Assembly (NCBI RefSeq): GCF_016595465.1
Contig: NZ_JAENIK010000011.1
Coordinates: 992,001 to 1,056,000, forward strand
Length of the DNA stretch: 64,000 bases
Source: Luteolibacter yonseiensis
GTDB taxonomy: Bacteria; Verrucomicrobiota; Verrucomicrobiia; Verrucomicrobiales; Akkermansiaceae
Reading direction: 5' to 3'
How positions within the stretch are numbered: position 1 is the stretch's first letter; each line of letters begins with the position of its first letter. Shown here piece after piece: positions 8,552-17,707 of this stretch. The position numbers were made by a program, and so were the translations under genes. The notes beneath the pieces were generated by a model. It was not told the DNA's origin and did no database searches. It worked only from the letters and a program-made list of their open reading frames with translations.

Positions 8552-8603
8552 TCCGAGATTGGTGGGAAGAGCCTTATTGAAAATATTAGTTGCTTGAACT
8601 CGA

Positions 8604-8640
8604 ACTCCCGCAATGTCCTTCATTGCGGGAGTTTTTATTT
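8604..8640 (+). terminator. Rho-independent terminator after the barrel gene
   Basis: A 13-bp perfect stem AACTCCCGCAATG/CATTGCGGGAGTT with loop TCCTT and the tail TTTATT. It sits 40 nt before the start of the Wzz/BY-kinase gene. Confidence 0.9.
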
Positions 8641-8680
8641 CGACTGGACCGCTTTTGAAACTGTGAAAGAATTACGATAA

Positions 8681-10843
8681 ATGAATCCCTCGTCTCCACA
8701 ACAAAACGAAGCCGCTCTCCACGCGGTGGACTACTGGCAAGTGATCAAGAATCGCTACGGGATCATTCTGCTCACCCTCCTGCTGGTGTTCATGACCGCT
8801 GCCGTCATCACCTACGTGATGCCGAAGAAGTATGAAAGCGAGGCGGTGATGGAATTGAAGGCTCAGGGCATGGGCATGACTCCGTTCGGAGGCAATCTGG
8901 AATTCCAAACCACCGGCAATCGAATGTCGCCCCAGTTTTTCGGAACGGAATTCGAAAAGATCAAGAGTAGCAAATCTCTTTACAAAGTCGTTGAAAAACT
9001 GGAACTTGCAAATAAATGGGGTGTTGATAAATCAGTCGCCGTCCAGATCCTCAAGGGGATCGTTCATACTGAAAACACCCGGGGAACCGACCTGATTTCC
9101 ATCAGGGTCCGCCATACCGACAAGGATGACGCGAAGGACGTGGCGGAAGAAGTTGCCAAGGCATATAAGGAATATCGGTTTGAGATCGAAAGCCGTGACG
9201 CGGAAAAAGGTTTGCATGAGCTCACCAAAGCCGTTCAGGATCAAGAGGATGTAGTGGAAGATAATCGTAAACTTCTTGCCACCATCTCCAAAACCAAGGG
9301 GATCATCTACCGGGGCCAGGATTCCTACTATGGTCAAGGTGGGGTGGACGAGGATTCGGCCGCCCGCAGCGCGTTGGAAACATTCAACCAGCTGCAGAAG
9401 GAAGAGATGCAGCTTAAATCCCAAATCGACAGTCTCCTGAAGATCGATAGCGATCAACTTATGGTCACTGCGGCAGGATTGGACCTGCCTGACAATATTA
9501 TCAGAACGATCTACCCCCAATATATGGAGGCACAGCGTGGGCTGGAGACCCTCAAACTTACCGGATTGGGTGACAGGCACCCAGATATCCTGGCTGCCAA
9601 AGACCAGATCGCGTCCATGAAGCGGCAATTGGATGAAGGCGTGGTCACCTTGCGTGAAACGCTAAGAACCAAGCTGAACATGGCCTCCAATAGCTTGAAG
9701 AGTGTCGAGTCGATGAAGGAGTCCACCCGTGCGGAAGCCATCAACCGTGGGCTCGCGGGTCAGGATTATGTCGACGCCAAACGCGAGCTGGAGTCTTCGC
9801 AAACACTTCTTGAAAGCATGAAACTCAAGAAGATCGGTGTGGAGACGACACTCAAGATGACCCAGGAATCGATCGTCATTCACGAAGATCCCCAGGTTTC
9901 CCAAAGCCCGGTGAGCCCGAACGTGACCATGAATCTTGTTCTTGGTGCCGTGGTCGGCTTGATCTTCGGCGTTGGCATCGCCTTCTTCCTCGAATATCTC
10001 GATACCTCCGTGAAGAGTCTTGAGGACGTCGAGCGTTATCTCCAGGTTCCGGTTCTTGCGGTCATTCCGAAGGACGTGGGTGTGCTCCACAAGCAGAGCG
10101 GAATGAGCCCCGATGCCGAGGCATACCGGATTCTCAGGACCAACATCGAGTTCAACCGGAAGAATCCTGAAGACAATGCCATTACGGTGGTTTCGGGTGG
10201 TGCCGGTGAGGGTAAATCAACGACCTTGGTCAACCTTGCCTATATTTGCGCCCAGGGCGGTTATACCACATTGATGATCGATGCCGACCTTCGGAGGCCG
10301 CGTTTGCACACCTTCTTTGACATCAACAATTCGGTCGGTCTCACGAACTACCTCACCACGGAGCTGATGTTGGAGGACGTGATCCTCCAGACTCCAGTCG
10401 ACAACCTCTACTTCATGCCGTCGGGCATCCTTCCTGCGGATGCCGCGGGTATCTTGAACTCGCGTAGGATGTCCGAGTTGATTCAGGACGTGAAACAGCG
10501 CTTCGATCTGGTGCTTGTCGACAGTCCGCCAATTCTGGGTGTCAGTGACGCATCGGTTCTGGCCAGCGAGGTGGACCTCACGATGATCGTTGTCCAGCAC
10601 CGCAAGCTTCCTCGGAACATGCTTCTTCGCGTGAAGCAGGCGGTCGAGAATGTCGGCGGGCATGTGATCGGGGTTGTCTTGAACAACGTGGATGTCCGCA
10701 GCGACAGCCAGTATCAATACTACACCAGCTACTACACCTACTACGCGCCTGCGGAGTCACAGATCGGACCTCCGGTCGGGGCTGCGTCGGCTCCCTCCAA
10801 GCCGCAGGCCGAGCCTCGCGGAAACGATTCGGAACTTTATTGA
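8681..10843 (+). CDS. Wzz/GumC-type chain-length regulator fused to a BY-kinase
   Basis: 720 residues. An N-terminal Wzz domain with TM1 (about 24-45), a long periplasmic coiled-coil region (about 150-400), TM2 (about 418-440), then a cytoplasmic bacterial tyrosine kinase domain: Walker A GGAGEGKST (about 506-514), Walker A' LMIDADLRRPR, Walker B LVLVDSPP. The C-terminus carries a tyrosine cluster (YQYYTSYYTYY, about 684-695) for autophosphorylation. Proteins of this type control polymer length and export of exopolysaccharide together with the Wza-like outer-membrane protein encoded 20 nt downstream. Function is assigned from family; the polysaccharide is unknown and no glycosyltransferase gene is in the window. 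Confidence 0.93.
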   Translation: MNPSSPQQNEAALHAVDYWQVIKNRYGIILLTLLLVFMTAAVITYVMPKKYESEAVMELKAQGMGMTPFGGNLEFQTTGNRMSPQFFGTEFEKIKSSKSLYKVVEKLELANKWGVDKSVAVQILKGIVHTENTRGTDLISIRVRHTDKDDAKDVAEEVAKAYKEYRFEIESRDAEKGLHELTKAVQDQEDVVEDNRKLLATISKTKGIIYRGQDSYYGQGGVDEDSAARSALETFNQLQKEEMQLKSQIDSLLKIDSDQLMVTAAGLDLPDNIIRTIYPQYMEAQRGLETLKLTGLGDRHPDILAAKDQIASMKRQLDEGVVTLRETLRTKLNMASNSLKSVESMKESTRAEAINRGLAGQDYVDAKRELESSQTLLESMKLKKIGVETTLKMTQESIVIHEDPQVSQSPVSPNVTMNLVLGAVVGLIFGVGIAFFLEYLDTSVKSLEDVERYLQVPVLAVIPKDVGVLHKQSGMSPDAEAYRILRTNIEFNRKNPEDNAITVVSGGAGEGKSTTLVNLAYICAQGGYTTLMIDADLRRPRLHTFFDINNSVGLTNYLTTELMLEDVILQTPVDNLYFMPSGILPADAAGILNSRRMSELIQDVKQRFDLVLVDSPPILGVSDASVLASEVDLTMIVVQHRKLPRNMLLRVKQAVENVGGHVIGVVLNNVDVRSDSQYQYYTSYYTYYAPAESQIGPPVGAASAPSKPQAEPRGNDSELY

Positions 10844-10862
10844 AACTCAACGGACCTTCGTT

Positions 10863-11429
10863 ATGAATATTAAGAAAATCCTATTGGGGATATTGATGTT
10901 GGCTGCCACGTCCATCATCGCCTTCGGCCAGATCGAAGCTGGAAAATCGATTCAAATCACGATTTCCGGAGTTCCCGACAAAGATCGTGCGACGATCACC
11001 AATACTTATCCCGTTTCCGAATCCGGCATGATCAACATGCCGTATATCGGACCTGTCCAGGCCGCGGGACTGAGGACCGACCAACTGCAATCCAAGCTTC
11101 AGGGCCTCTACAAGAGCAGCGGATATTACACCAATCCGACCATCCAGGTCATCTCGAACGCGATCGGTGCGAATGTCGCGCAGGAAAGTGTGATCGTGGG
11201 TGGCCAGGTCAGAAGGCCCGGGCCTGTTCCTTTCGCCAAGGAGCTCACCCTCTGGGGTGCCATCCAAGCGGCTGGCGGAGCGACCGAGTTCGGCAGCATG
11301 CGTCGGGTGAAGGTCATCCGTGGAGGTAATCAAAAATCCTACGATGTCACGAAACCCCAGTTCATGCAGATCCCGCTGCAGAGGAATGACACGATCGAGG
11401 TGCCGATGAAAACCATCTTGAACGGTTGA
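10863..11429 (+). CDS. Wza-like polysaccharide export protein (Poly_export + SLBB)
   Basis: 188 residues: signal peptide (ending AFG-QI), a Poly_export domain (about 24-105: ITISGV, YPVSESGMINMPYIGPV, YTNPTIQV) and an SLBB domain (about 110-185: VGGQVRRPGPVPF, GAIQAAGG, RVKVIRGG). Forms the outer-membrane/periplasmic export channel with the BY-kinase encoded just upstream. No lipobox cysteine follows the signal peptide, unlike classical Wza, so it is probably not lipidated. Start ATG at 10863 chosen because it begins the signal peptide; the frame is open further upstream inside the kinase gene. An SLBB-only paralogue lies at 23422-23757. Confidence 0.9.
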   Translation: MNIKKILLGILMLAATSIIAFGQIEAGKSIQITISGVPDKDRATITNTYPVSESGMINMPYIGPVQAAGLRTDQLQSKLQGLYKSSGYYTNPTIQVISNAIGANVAQESVIVGGQVRRPGPVPFAKELTLWGAIQAAGGATEFGSMRRVKVIRGGNQKSYDVTKPQFMQIPLQRNDTIEVPMKTILNG

Positions 11430-11466
11430 TTCATCATTGTTTCAGACCGCTGCGTTGGATAGGTGA

Positions 11467-12261
11467 ATGCCGCCTTCGATGAAACGTCTGGAACAACGTC
11501 CTTCGGGCAGCCTGTCCTTCCTCCTTGGAATTCCGGCAGGTCATCAGTCTTTGGGGACGACCCTGCCTCTGTCAGGATTGGTTTGCCTCGTGATGGCGGG
11601 CATGCTGGCGGCAACGGGTTTCGTCCATGGTCGGGAGGTTCCTGAAAGCATTGTCGGAAAGCTGGGATCCCAGCGGTTTCGAGAAAGGGAAGACGCCGAG
11701 GAGGAGTTGTTGGCGTGGACCCGGAGCCAGCCCGGCGATGGAGCGGATATTCTTTTGAAGGCGTCTCACGTGCAGAAGGATCCCGAAGTTCGGGAGCGCT
11801 GCTTGTCAGTGCTGCGTGTCGTGGTGGCGGATCAGTATTCGAAGGAGGGCAGAGGCTACATCGGAATCGGATTGAAGGCCTTCGTTGGCAACCTGCCGGG
11901 TGAGGCGGAGCCGTGTGGCATGATACAGGTGACCCAGGTTCAACCGGATTTTCCGGGGCAACGGGCGGGACTGCGGCCAGCTGATCTGATCGTTTCCCTG
12001 GATGGCGAGACTTGGCGTGATGCGACCGCGCACGAGGAGTTTTCCCGTAAAATCGCCGGATTGAAACCGGATACGAAAGTCAGATTGAAGGTGCTGAGGG
12101 ATCAGAAATTGCTGGATCTCGAGGCGACTCTCGTCCGTCGGCCGGTGGTGGCTGACAACCCCTTTTTCGACTCCCGGAAAACGGATGCGGAAGGTCTTGA
12201 GCAGGCGGCGAGAGAGGCGCACTTCAAGCAATGGATGAACGAGAGAAGAATCGATGATTGA
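11467..12261 (+). CDS. PDZ-domain membrane or secreted protein
   Basis: 264 residues. A polar N-terminus is followed by a hydrophobic segment (about 32-54) that may be a signal anchor; residues about 60-115 look helical (possibly HEAT-like), and about 125-220 form a PDZ domain (GYIGIGLKAF, GQRAGLRPADLIVSLDGE). There is no protease domain, so it is probably an adaptor or substrate-binding factor. It sits between the Wza-like gene (37 nt) and the periplasmic protease prc (87 nt). An alternative ATG at 11479 is possible. Biological role unknown. Confidence 0.75.
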   Translation: MPPSMKRLEQRPSGSLSFLLGIPAGHQSLGTTLPLSGLVCLVMAGMLAATGFVHGREVPESIVGKLGSQRFREREDAEEELLAWTRSQPGDGADILLKASHVQKDPEVRERCLSVLRVVVADQYSKEGRGYIGIGLKAFVGNLPGEAEPCGMIQVTQVQPDFPGQRAGLRPADLIVSLDGETWRDATAHEEFSRKIAGLKPDTKVRLKVLRDQKLLDLEATLVRRPVVADNPFFDSRKTDAEGLEQAAREAHFKQWMNERRIDD

Positions 12262-12348
12262 ACCCTCTGCCGACTTTTTAGAAATCGACATTTGGCAAAG
12301 TCGTGACACCTTTTTGAAATATCCCAATCACCCCACCGTTTGAAATAC

Positions 12349-14607
12349 ATGACTACTTCTTGGTTTCGGAAAGCCGCGTCAGCAGTCGCACTGGTGGCGA
12401 TCTCCTGCACTGCTTGCGCGCAGCAGGCTGATTTCAACGAGGTGGGGAGGCAGATGGCGATCATGCTGCAGAACAGCCACTTCGCCCGTCTGCCATTCAA
12501 CGAGGAGCTGAGCCATCGCTTTCTGGACGACTACCTGAAGGATCTGGATTTCCAACGCCTGTACTTCACTCAAGAAGACGTCGATGTCTTCAACGAGAAA
12601 TACGGAGATCAGTTCCATACGATGCTCCTGAATGGCAAAAGCATGTCGGCAGCGACCGAAATCTACCGGCTGTTTGAAAAGCGTGTGGAGGAACGCGTGG
12701 CCCTGACCGGGAAATTGCTCAAGGAGGAACAGTTCGATTTCACCAAAGATGAATCGGTCATGGTGAGTCGCAAGGATGTGGCATGGCCTAAAAATACCAA
12801 GGACGCGGAAAGGCTGTGGGCGCTCCAGATCAAGGAAGCGGTGCTCGGCGAGACCCTGCGCCGCGAGGTGATCAGCAGGCTGGCGAAGGAGCAGAACAAA
12901 CCGGACCCCGGTATCGCGGACCGCAGTCCCCAAGAGAAGGTCTCGCTCCGCTACAAACGTTTCCTGAACAGCGTGAAAGACGTGAACGAGGAGGATATCG
13001 CCAGCTATTTTCTCAATTCGGTCGCCCGTTCCTATGATCCCCACACGGATTACATGCGGCCGCCCGACATGGAGAAGTTCAAATCGGGCATGAAGAACGA
13101 ACTCATCGGTATTGGTGCGCTGCTCCAGGCTGATGAGGATGGAGCGACCAAGATCATGGGAATCATGCTGGGTGGCCCTGCGGACCGCGAAGGCAAACTC
13201 AATCTCAATGACCGGGTGGTGGGTGTCGATGCGCTCAACACCGGAAAACCCGAAGACATGGTCGACATCATGTTCATGAAGATCGACAAGGTGGTCAACT
13301 TCATCCGTGGCAAGGAAGGAACATCGGTTGGCCTGAAGGTGGAACCTGCCGGAGGTGCGCCGGGTGAGACAAAAATCGTCGTCATCCCGCGTGGGAAGGT
13401 GGAGATCAAGGACGAGCAGGCGAGTGGCGAGGTGATCGAAATGAAATCCGACAAGGAGATCACCCGCCGCCTCGGTATCATCACCCTGCCATCGTTTTAC
13501 GCCGATTTCGACGAAGGCAAGGTGCGGTGCTCCGTGGATGTTGAGAAAATCCTGAAACGGTTGAACGACGAAAAAATCGACGGACTCATTCTGGACCTCC
13601 GCAACAATGGCGGTGGCTCCTTGGAAGAAGTCCGCCGGATGACCGGTTTCTTCATCGAGAGCGGCCCGGTGGTTCAGGTGAAGAACACCCTGGGCCAGGT
13701 TCAGGTGAAGGATTCCGACAGCGGCAAGCCCATCTACACCGGACCGATGGTCGTCATGACAGACAAGAGCAGCGCATCCGCCAGCGAGATTCTTGCCGGA
13801 GCTTTGCAGGATTTCAACCGTGCCGTCGTGGTAGGAGACTCATCGACTTTCGGAAAAGGAACGGTACAGCAACCCATGGATATCGGGCGGATGCTTCCGC
13901 TCTTCGCCGCCAGAAACCGTGCGGGTCATCTGAAGGTGACCATTCAGAAGTTCTATCGCCCCTCGGGATCTTCCACTCAGATGGACGGTGTCGCGGCGAA
14001 CGTTGTCATCCCCAGCCTCACCGACGCTCTCGACCTTGGTGAAAAATTCCTCGATCACCCGCTGCCCCACGACCGGATCCGTCCGGCGGGGGACTTCAAG
14101 CCGCTGGATTCGCAAGCGTTGTTCCTTCCCCGCCTGAAGGAACTGAGCCAGGAGCGCCTGAACGCGTGCAAGGATTTTTCATACATCATCCAGGACGTGA
14201 TGAAGGCCAAGGATCGTTTGAAGAAGAACCAGGTTTCGCTCAACAAGGCGACGCGGGAAAAGGAGATCGCGGAATCAGACGCGATGCAAAAGGAAAGAAA
14301 TGCGGAGCGGCGCACGCGTTTTGCCAAAATGGCTGAGGACGATAAGAAGTCGTTGGCTTTCTTCAAGCTCACCCTGGAGGATCTGGAAAAGGATGAGGCG
14401 TTGGTCCCTTACAATCCGGCCGATGAAAGCAAGGATTACATGCGCCGGGCCAAGGATGCGACCGCGGAGCTCGATGAAACTCCAAAGTGGCCGACGGGTC
14501 TGGATCCTCTGAAACGCGAATCCCTTTCGGTCCTCAAAGACCTGGTCGACCTCACCGAAAACGCCCGCCTCGCGGGAATTCTGAAAAACGCTGCCGAAGT
14601 CCGTTGA
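12349..14607 (+). CDS. prc: Carboxy-terminal processing (tail-specific) protease, Prc type
   Basis: Periplasmic S41A serine protease that degrades or trims proteins from their C-terminus. 752 residues: signal peptide (ending ACA-QQ), N-terminal Tsp domain (about 25-215), PDZ (about 230-330), catalytic core with Ser in DKSSASASEIL (about 473-481) and the general-base Lys in TFGKGTVQQP, then a long charged C-terminal domain (about 575-752) as in E. coli Prc. Start at ATG 12349; the TTG at 12340 is less likely. The stop overlaps the yggS start by 1 nt (TGATG). Confidence 0.92.
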   Translation: MTTSWFRKAASAVALVAISCTACAQQADFNEVGRQMAIMLQNSHFARLPFNEELSHRFLDDYLKDLDFQRLYFTQEDVDVFNEKYGDQFHTMLLNGKSMSAATEIYRLFEKRVEERVALTGKLLKEEQFDFTKDESVMVSRKDVAWPKNTKDAERLWALQIKEAVLGETLRREVISRLAKEQNKPDPGIADRSPQEKVSLRYKRFLNSVKDVNEEDIASYFLNSVARSYDPHTDYMRPPDMEKFKSGMKNELIGIGALLQADEDGATKIMGIMLGGPADREGKLNLNDRVVGVDALNTGKPEDMVDIMFMKIDKVVNFIRGKEGTSVGLKVEPAGGAPGETKIVVIPRGKVEIKDEQASGEVIEMKSDKEITRRLGIITLPSFYADFDEGKVRCSVDVEKILKRLNDEKIDGLILDLRNNGGGSLEEVRRMTGFFIESGPVVQVKNTLGQVQVKDSDSGKPIYTGPMVVMTDKSSASASEILAGALQDFNRAVVVGDSSTFGKGTVQQPMDIGRMLPLFAARNRAGHLKVTIQKFYRPSGSSTQMDGVAANVVIPSLTDALDLGEKFLDHPLPHDRIRPAGDFKPLDSQALFLPRLKELSQERLNACKDFSYIIQDVMKAKDRLKKNQVSLNKATREKEIAESDAMQKERNAERRTRFAKMAEDDKKSLAFFKLTLEDLEKDEALVPYNPADESKDYMRRAKDATAELDETPKWPTGLDPLKRESLSVLKDLVDLTENARLAGILKNAAEVR

Positions 14608-15314
14608 TGTCGGAAGTGTGTGAAAACCTGAACGAAGTTCTGGGACATGTTTCAGCTGCTTGCTTGAGGGCGGGGAGAAACCGGGATTCCGTCCAACTCA
14701 TCGCGGTTTCGAAGACATTCCCGGCGGATGCCGTGAGGGATGCTGTCGAAGCGGGTCAGGATGTCTTCGGAGAAAGCAAACTTCAAGAGGCGGAGCCGAA
14801 GATCGCCGCATTGCCGGGTTCGCTGCATTGGCACTTCATCGGTCGCGTCCAAAGGAACAAGGTCAGGAAACTGTTGCAGAATTTCGAGGTCATCCATGCC
14901 ATCGACTCGCTGCGGCTCGCGGCGTATGCGGATGAGATCGCAGGCGAGCTGGGACTGTTTCCCCAGGTTTTCCTACAGGTGAACGTCGCCGGGGAGCAAA
15001 CCAAAGGAGGCTTCGAGCCTGATATGCTGCGTGCGGAGATGGATAGCCTGCTGAAGTTAAAGCGTCTCGAAATCATCGGCCTCATGTGCATTCCTCCCGC
15101 TGGTCCGGATGCCGGATCCGCCCGGCCATGGTTCGTGGCATTGCGGGAATTGCGCGATTCCCTCGAAGCGGAATTCTCCGTCGAACTCCCCGCGCTCAGC
15201 ATGGGTATGAGTGGTGATTATGAGGTTGCGATCGAAGAAGGAGCGACCCACGTGCGCGTGGGGTCCGCGATTTTCGGCAAACGCGCCTATCGGGTGGACG
15301 GCGAACTCGGATAG
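14607..15314 (+). CDS. yggS: YggS-type PLP-binding homeostasis protein
   Basis: PLP-binding alpha/beta-barrel protein of the YggS/PROSC (PLPBP) family, which buffers pyridoxal phosphate; no enzyme activity is known for it. The PLP lysine is K36 in QLIAVSKTFP, followed by family blocks FGESKLQEAEPK, LHWHFIGRVQRNK, VNVAGEQTKGG and SMGMSGDYEVAIEEGATHVRVG. 235 residues, full length. It starts on the stop codon of prc (1-nt overlap); a longer in-frame ATG at 14487 lies inside prc and is rejected. Confidence 0.95.
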   Translation: MSEVCENLNEVLGHVSAACLRAGRNRDSVQLIAVSKTFPADAVRDAVEAGQDVFGESKLQEAEPKIAALPGSLHWHFIGRVQRNKVRKLLQNFEVIHAIDSLRLAAYADEIAGELGLFPQVFLQVNVAGEQTKGGFEPDMLRAEMDSLLKLKRLEIIGLMCIPPAGPDAGSARPWFVALRELRDSLEAEFSVELPALSMGMSGDYEVAIEEGATHVRVGSAIFGKRAYRVDGELG

Positions 15315-15329
15315 GGACTAGGCTGTCCC

Positions 15330-15641
15330 ATGACCTTGAGACTGGAAAACGCCACCGTCATCGGCAGCGAACTCGCCCTTTCATTCGCAGATGGATTTGA
15401 AGCCTATCTGTCCCTTCCCATGTTGCGCCGCGCCTGTCCCTGTGCCGGTTGCCAAGGCGAGCCGGATGCGCTCGGTCGCGTCGTGCGTCCTCACGTGGAG
15501 CATGGTCCGCGTGCGTTCGACCTCCTGAAATTCGAAGCGGTGGGCGGCTACGCCCTCCAACTTTTCTGGGGTGACGGACACTCCACCGGCATCTACAGCT
15601 ACAATTATCTCCAGAAGCTCGCCGAGCTTCCACCGCTCTGA
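15330..15641 (+). CDS. DUF971 (GBBH-like) protein
   Basis: 103 residues matching the DUF971 family: SFADGFEAYLSLPMLRRACPCAGC, followed by a GGYALQLFWGDGHSTGIYSYNYLQ block. The domain is also found at the N-terminus of gamma-butyrobetaine hydroxylase and in Fe-S related proteins. CPCAGC gives three close cysteines that could bind metal. It lies 15 nt after yggS and 13 nt before the recG start chosen here. Function unknown. Confidence 0.88.
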   Translation: MTLRLENATVIGSELALSFADGFEAYLSLPMLRRACPCAGCQGEPDALGRVVRPHVEHGPRAFDLLKFEAVGGYALQLFWGDGHSTGIYSYNYLQKLAELPPL

Positions 15642-15654
15642 CAGCCACCTCGTC

Positions 15655-17706
15655 GTGATCTCCGCCGATACCGATCTTGCCTCCGCATCACTTCTTCCCT
15701 CGAAGGAAGTGACCGCGCTGGCTGCGGCCGGATTCACCACCGCTGTCGATCTGTTGGATCATCTTCCGAAACGCTACGAGGACCGGAGGCGTTTCGATGC
15801 CTTCCCCACCCAGCCCACGGCCGCCTCCGTCTGCCTGCGCGGCATGGTCGTCGACGCCTCGCTGAAGCATTTCGGATCTCACAGGAAATTCTATGAAGCG
15901 CTCGTCATGGACGGGGCCGGCGGAGTCTTCGGCTCCGGGAAAATCACCTGCCGGTGGTTCAACATGCCGTTCATCCAGAAATTGGTCGCCACGGGTCACG
16001 AGGTGAGCGTCTTCGGAAAGGTGAAGGAGGCCAATGGACGTCTCATCATCGACCACCCCGAGTTTGAAATCCTCCGCGAGGACGACGCCGAGTCCATCCA
16101 TATCGAGCGCATTGTTCCGATCTACCGGAACATCGCGGGGATCGCCCAGCGGAGGTTGCGGGAAATCATCCATTCGCTGCTCCACCAGATCGATGCCGGA
16201 ACGCTCCGAGGAGTGGCGGATGACGTTGAGGGGCAGCCGCGGTTGCAGACATTCAAGGACGTTCATTTCCCGGAATTCATCGAGCGGGCGCACGAGGCCC
16301 GCCGCCGCTTCGCATTGGAGGAATTCTTCGCGCTCCAGCTCAATGTGGTCTGGCGCCGCTCGCGGTATGGCGAGCAATCCGGTCGGGTGCTGGGAAAGAC
16401 CACCCGCTACCTCAAGAGTTTTCATGCCAGCCTGCCTTTCGACCTGACAGGGGCGCAAAAACGATCCATCAAGGAAATCCTCGCGGACATGCGGAGCTCC
16501 CGTCCGATGAACCGCTTGCTCCAGGGCGACGTCGGCTCCGGAAAAACGTTCGTCGCGATGGCAGCCATGCTGCTTGCCATCGAATCCGGCTGCCAGGCGG
16601 CGCTCATGGCTCCGACGCAGATTCTGGCGGAACAACATTATCTCACGTTCCGCAACTGGCTGGAGCCGCTCGGCATCCGTGTGGCCCTGCGGACGGCGAA
16701 CCGGGACGAAGGAAACCATCTCGAAATGTCCGGCGATCCGCAGATCATCATCGGCACGCACGCCCTGCTTTACGATGCCGTCTCTTTCCGGGATCTCGGG
16801 CTGATCGTCATCGACGAACAGCACAAGTTCGGCGTCGCCCAACGGGCTTCACTCATCCGGCAGGGCGTCGTTCCGGATGTGCTCGTCATGACCGCCACGC
16901 CGATTCCGAGAACCCTCACCATGACGATCTATGGAGATCTGGATGTCTCGATCCTTGACGAGAAGCCGCCGGGCCGCAGCAGGATCACCACGGCGGTCCG
17001 GATCGCGCCGAAGCAGACGGATGTCACCAAATTCGTCAAGGACCAGCTCGCCCTGGGGCGCCAGGCCTATCTTGTCTATCCGTTGGTGGAGGAAAGCGAG
17101 ACGCTGAAAGCCGAGTCCGCCACCGAAGCGTTCGAGAAATGGAAAAAACGACTGAGCCCTCATGAGGTCGGCCTGATCCACGGGAAGCTCCGTCCGGAGG
17201 AAAAGGAAGCCGTCATGCGGCGTTTCAGGGAAGGGGAGGCTGCGGCACTCGTTTCCACCACCGTCATTGAGGTCGGCGTGGACGTCCCGAATGCCAGTGT
17301 GATGATCCTTCATCACGCCGAGAGGTTCGGCCTCGCCCAGCTCCACCAGTTGCGGGGGCGCATCGGGCGCGGCGGGCACAAGGGCTATTGCGTCCTCCTG
17401 ACCGACGGGAAAAACCCCGAGTCACTGGAAAAGCTGAAGGTGCTTGAGAAGACATCGGATGGATTCGAGATCGCCGAGGCGGACCTCCGCCTGCGTGGTC
17501 CCGGAGATGTGCTGGGCACCGTGCAGAGCGGACTGGCGGATCTGAAATTCACCGACTTCCTCGCGGACACCGCGTTGTTGCGCGAGGCCCGCGCGCTGGC
17601 GGACAAGACGCTGGAGGAGGATCCCCATCTTGAGGGCATCCACCGGAACCTGAAATCTCTCATCCAGGATTCCGATGCCGCCGCCCGTCTGCCGAGCACC
17701 GCATGA
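15655..17706 (+). CDS. recG: ATP-dependent DNA helicase RecG
   Basis: Branched-DNA translocase that regresses stalled forks and processes recombination intermediates. 683 residues: wedge/OB domain (about 30-210) and helicase core with Walker A GDVGSGKT, APTQILAEQH, DEQHKFGV, TATPIPRT, and the C-terminal motifs STTVIEVGVDVP and QLRGRIGRG. Start taken at GTG 15655, which avoids overlapping the DUF971 gene; the in-frame ATG at 15571 would overlap that gene by 71 nt, and its N-terminus looks like out-of-frame DUF971 sequence. No Shine-Dalgarno decides between them. Its stop is 1 nt from the stop of the convergent dehydrogenase gene. Confidence 0.95.
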   Translation: MISADTDLASASLLPSKEVTALAAAGFTTAVDLLDHLPKRYEDRRRFDAFPTQPTAASVCLRGMVVDASLKHFGSHRKFYEALVMDGAGGVFGSGKITCRWFNMPFIQKLVATGHEVSVFGKVKEANGRLIIDHPEFEILREDDAESIHIERIVPIYRNIAGIAQRRLREIIHSLLHQIDAGTLRGVADDVEGQPRLQTFKDVHFPEFIERAHEARRRFALEEFFALQLNVVWRRSRYGEQSGRVLGKTTRYLKSFHASLPFDLTGAQKRSIKEILADMRSSRPMNRLLQGDVGSGKTFVAMAAMLLAIESGCQAALMAPTQILAEQHYLTFRNWLEPLGIRVALRTANRDEGNHLEMSGDPQIIIGTHALLYDAVSFRDLGLIVIDEQHKFGVAQRASLIRQGVVPDVLVMTATPIPRTLTMTIYGDLDVSILDEKPPGRSRITTAVRIAPKQTDVTKFVKDQLALGRQAYLVYPLVEESETLKAESATEAFEKWKKRLSPHEVGLIHGKLRPEEKEAVMRRFREGEAAALVSTTVIEVGVDVPNASVMILHHAERFGLAQLHQLRGRIGRGGHKGYCVLLTDGKNPESLEKLKVLEKTSDGFEIAEADLRLRGPGDVLGTVQSGLADLKFTDFLADTALLREARALADKTLEEDPHLEGIHRNLKSLIQDSDAAARLPSTA

Positions 17707-17707
17707 T

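Noticed and set aside
15571-15655. Longer N-terminus for RecG from ATG 15571
   Set aside because: It would overlap the DUF971 gene by 71 nt, and the extra residues look like that gene read in another frame.
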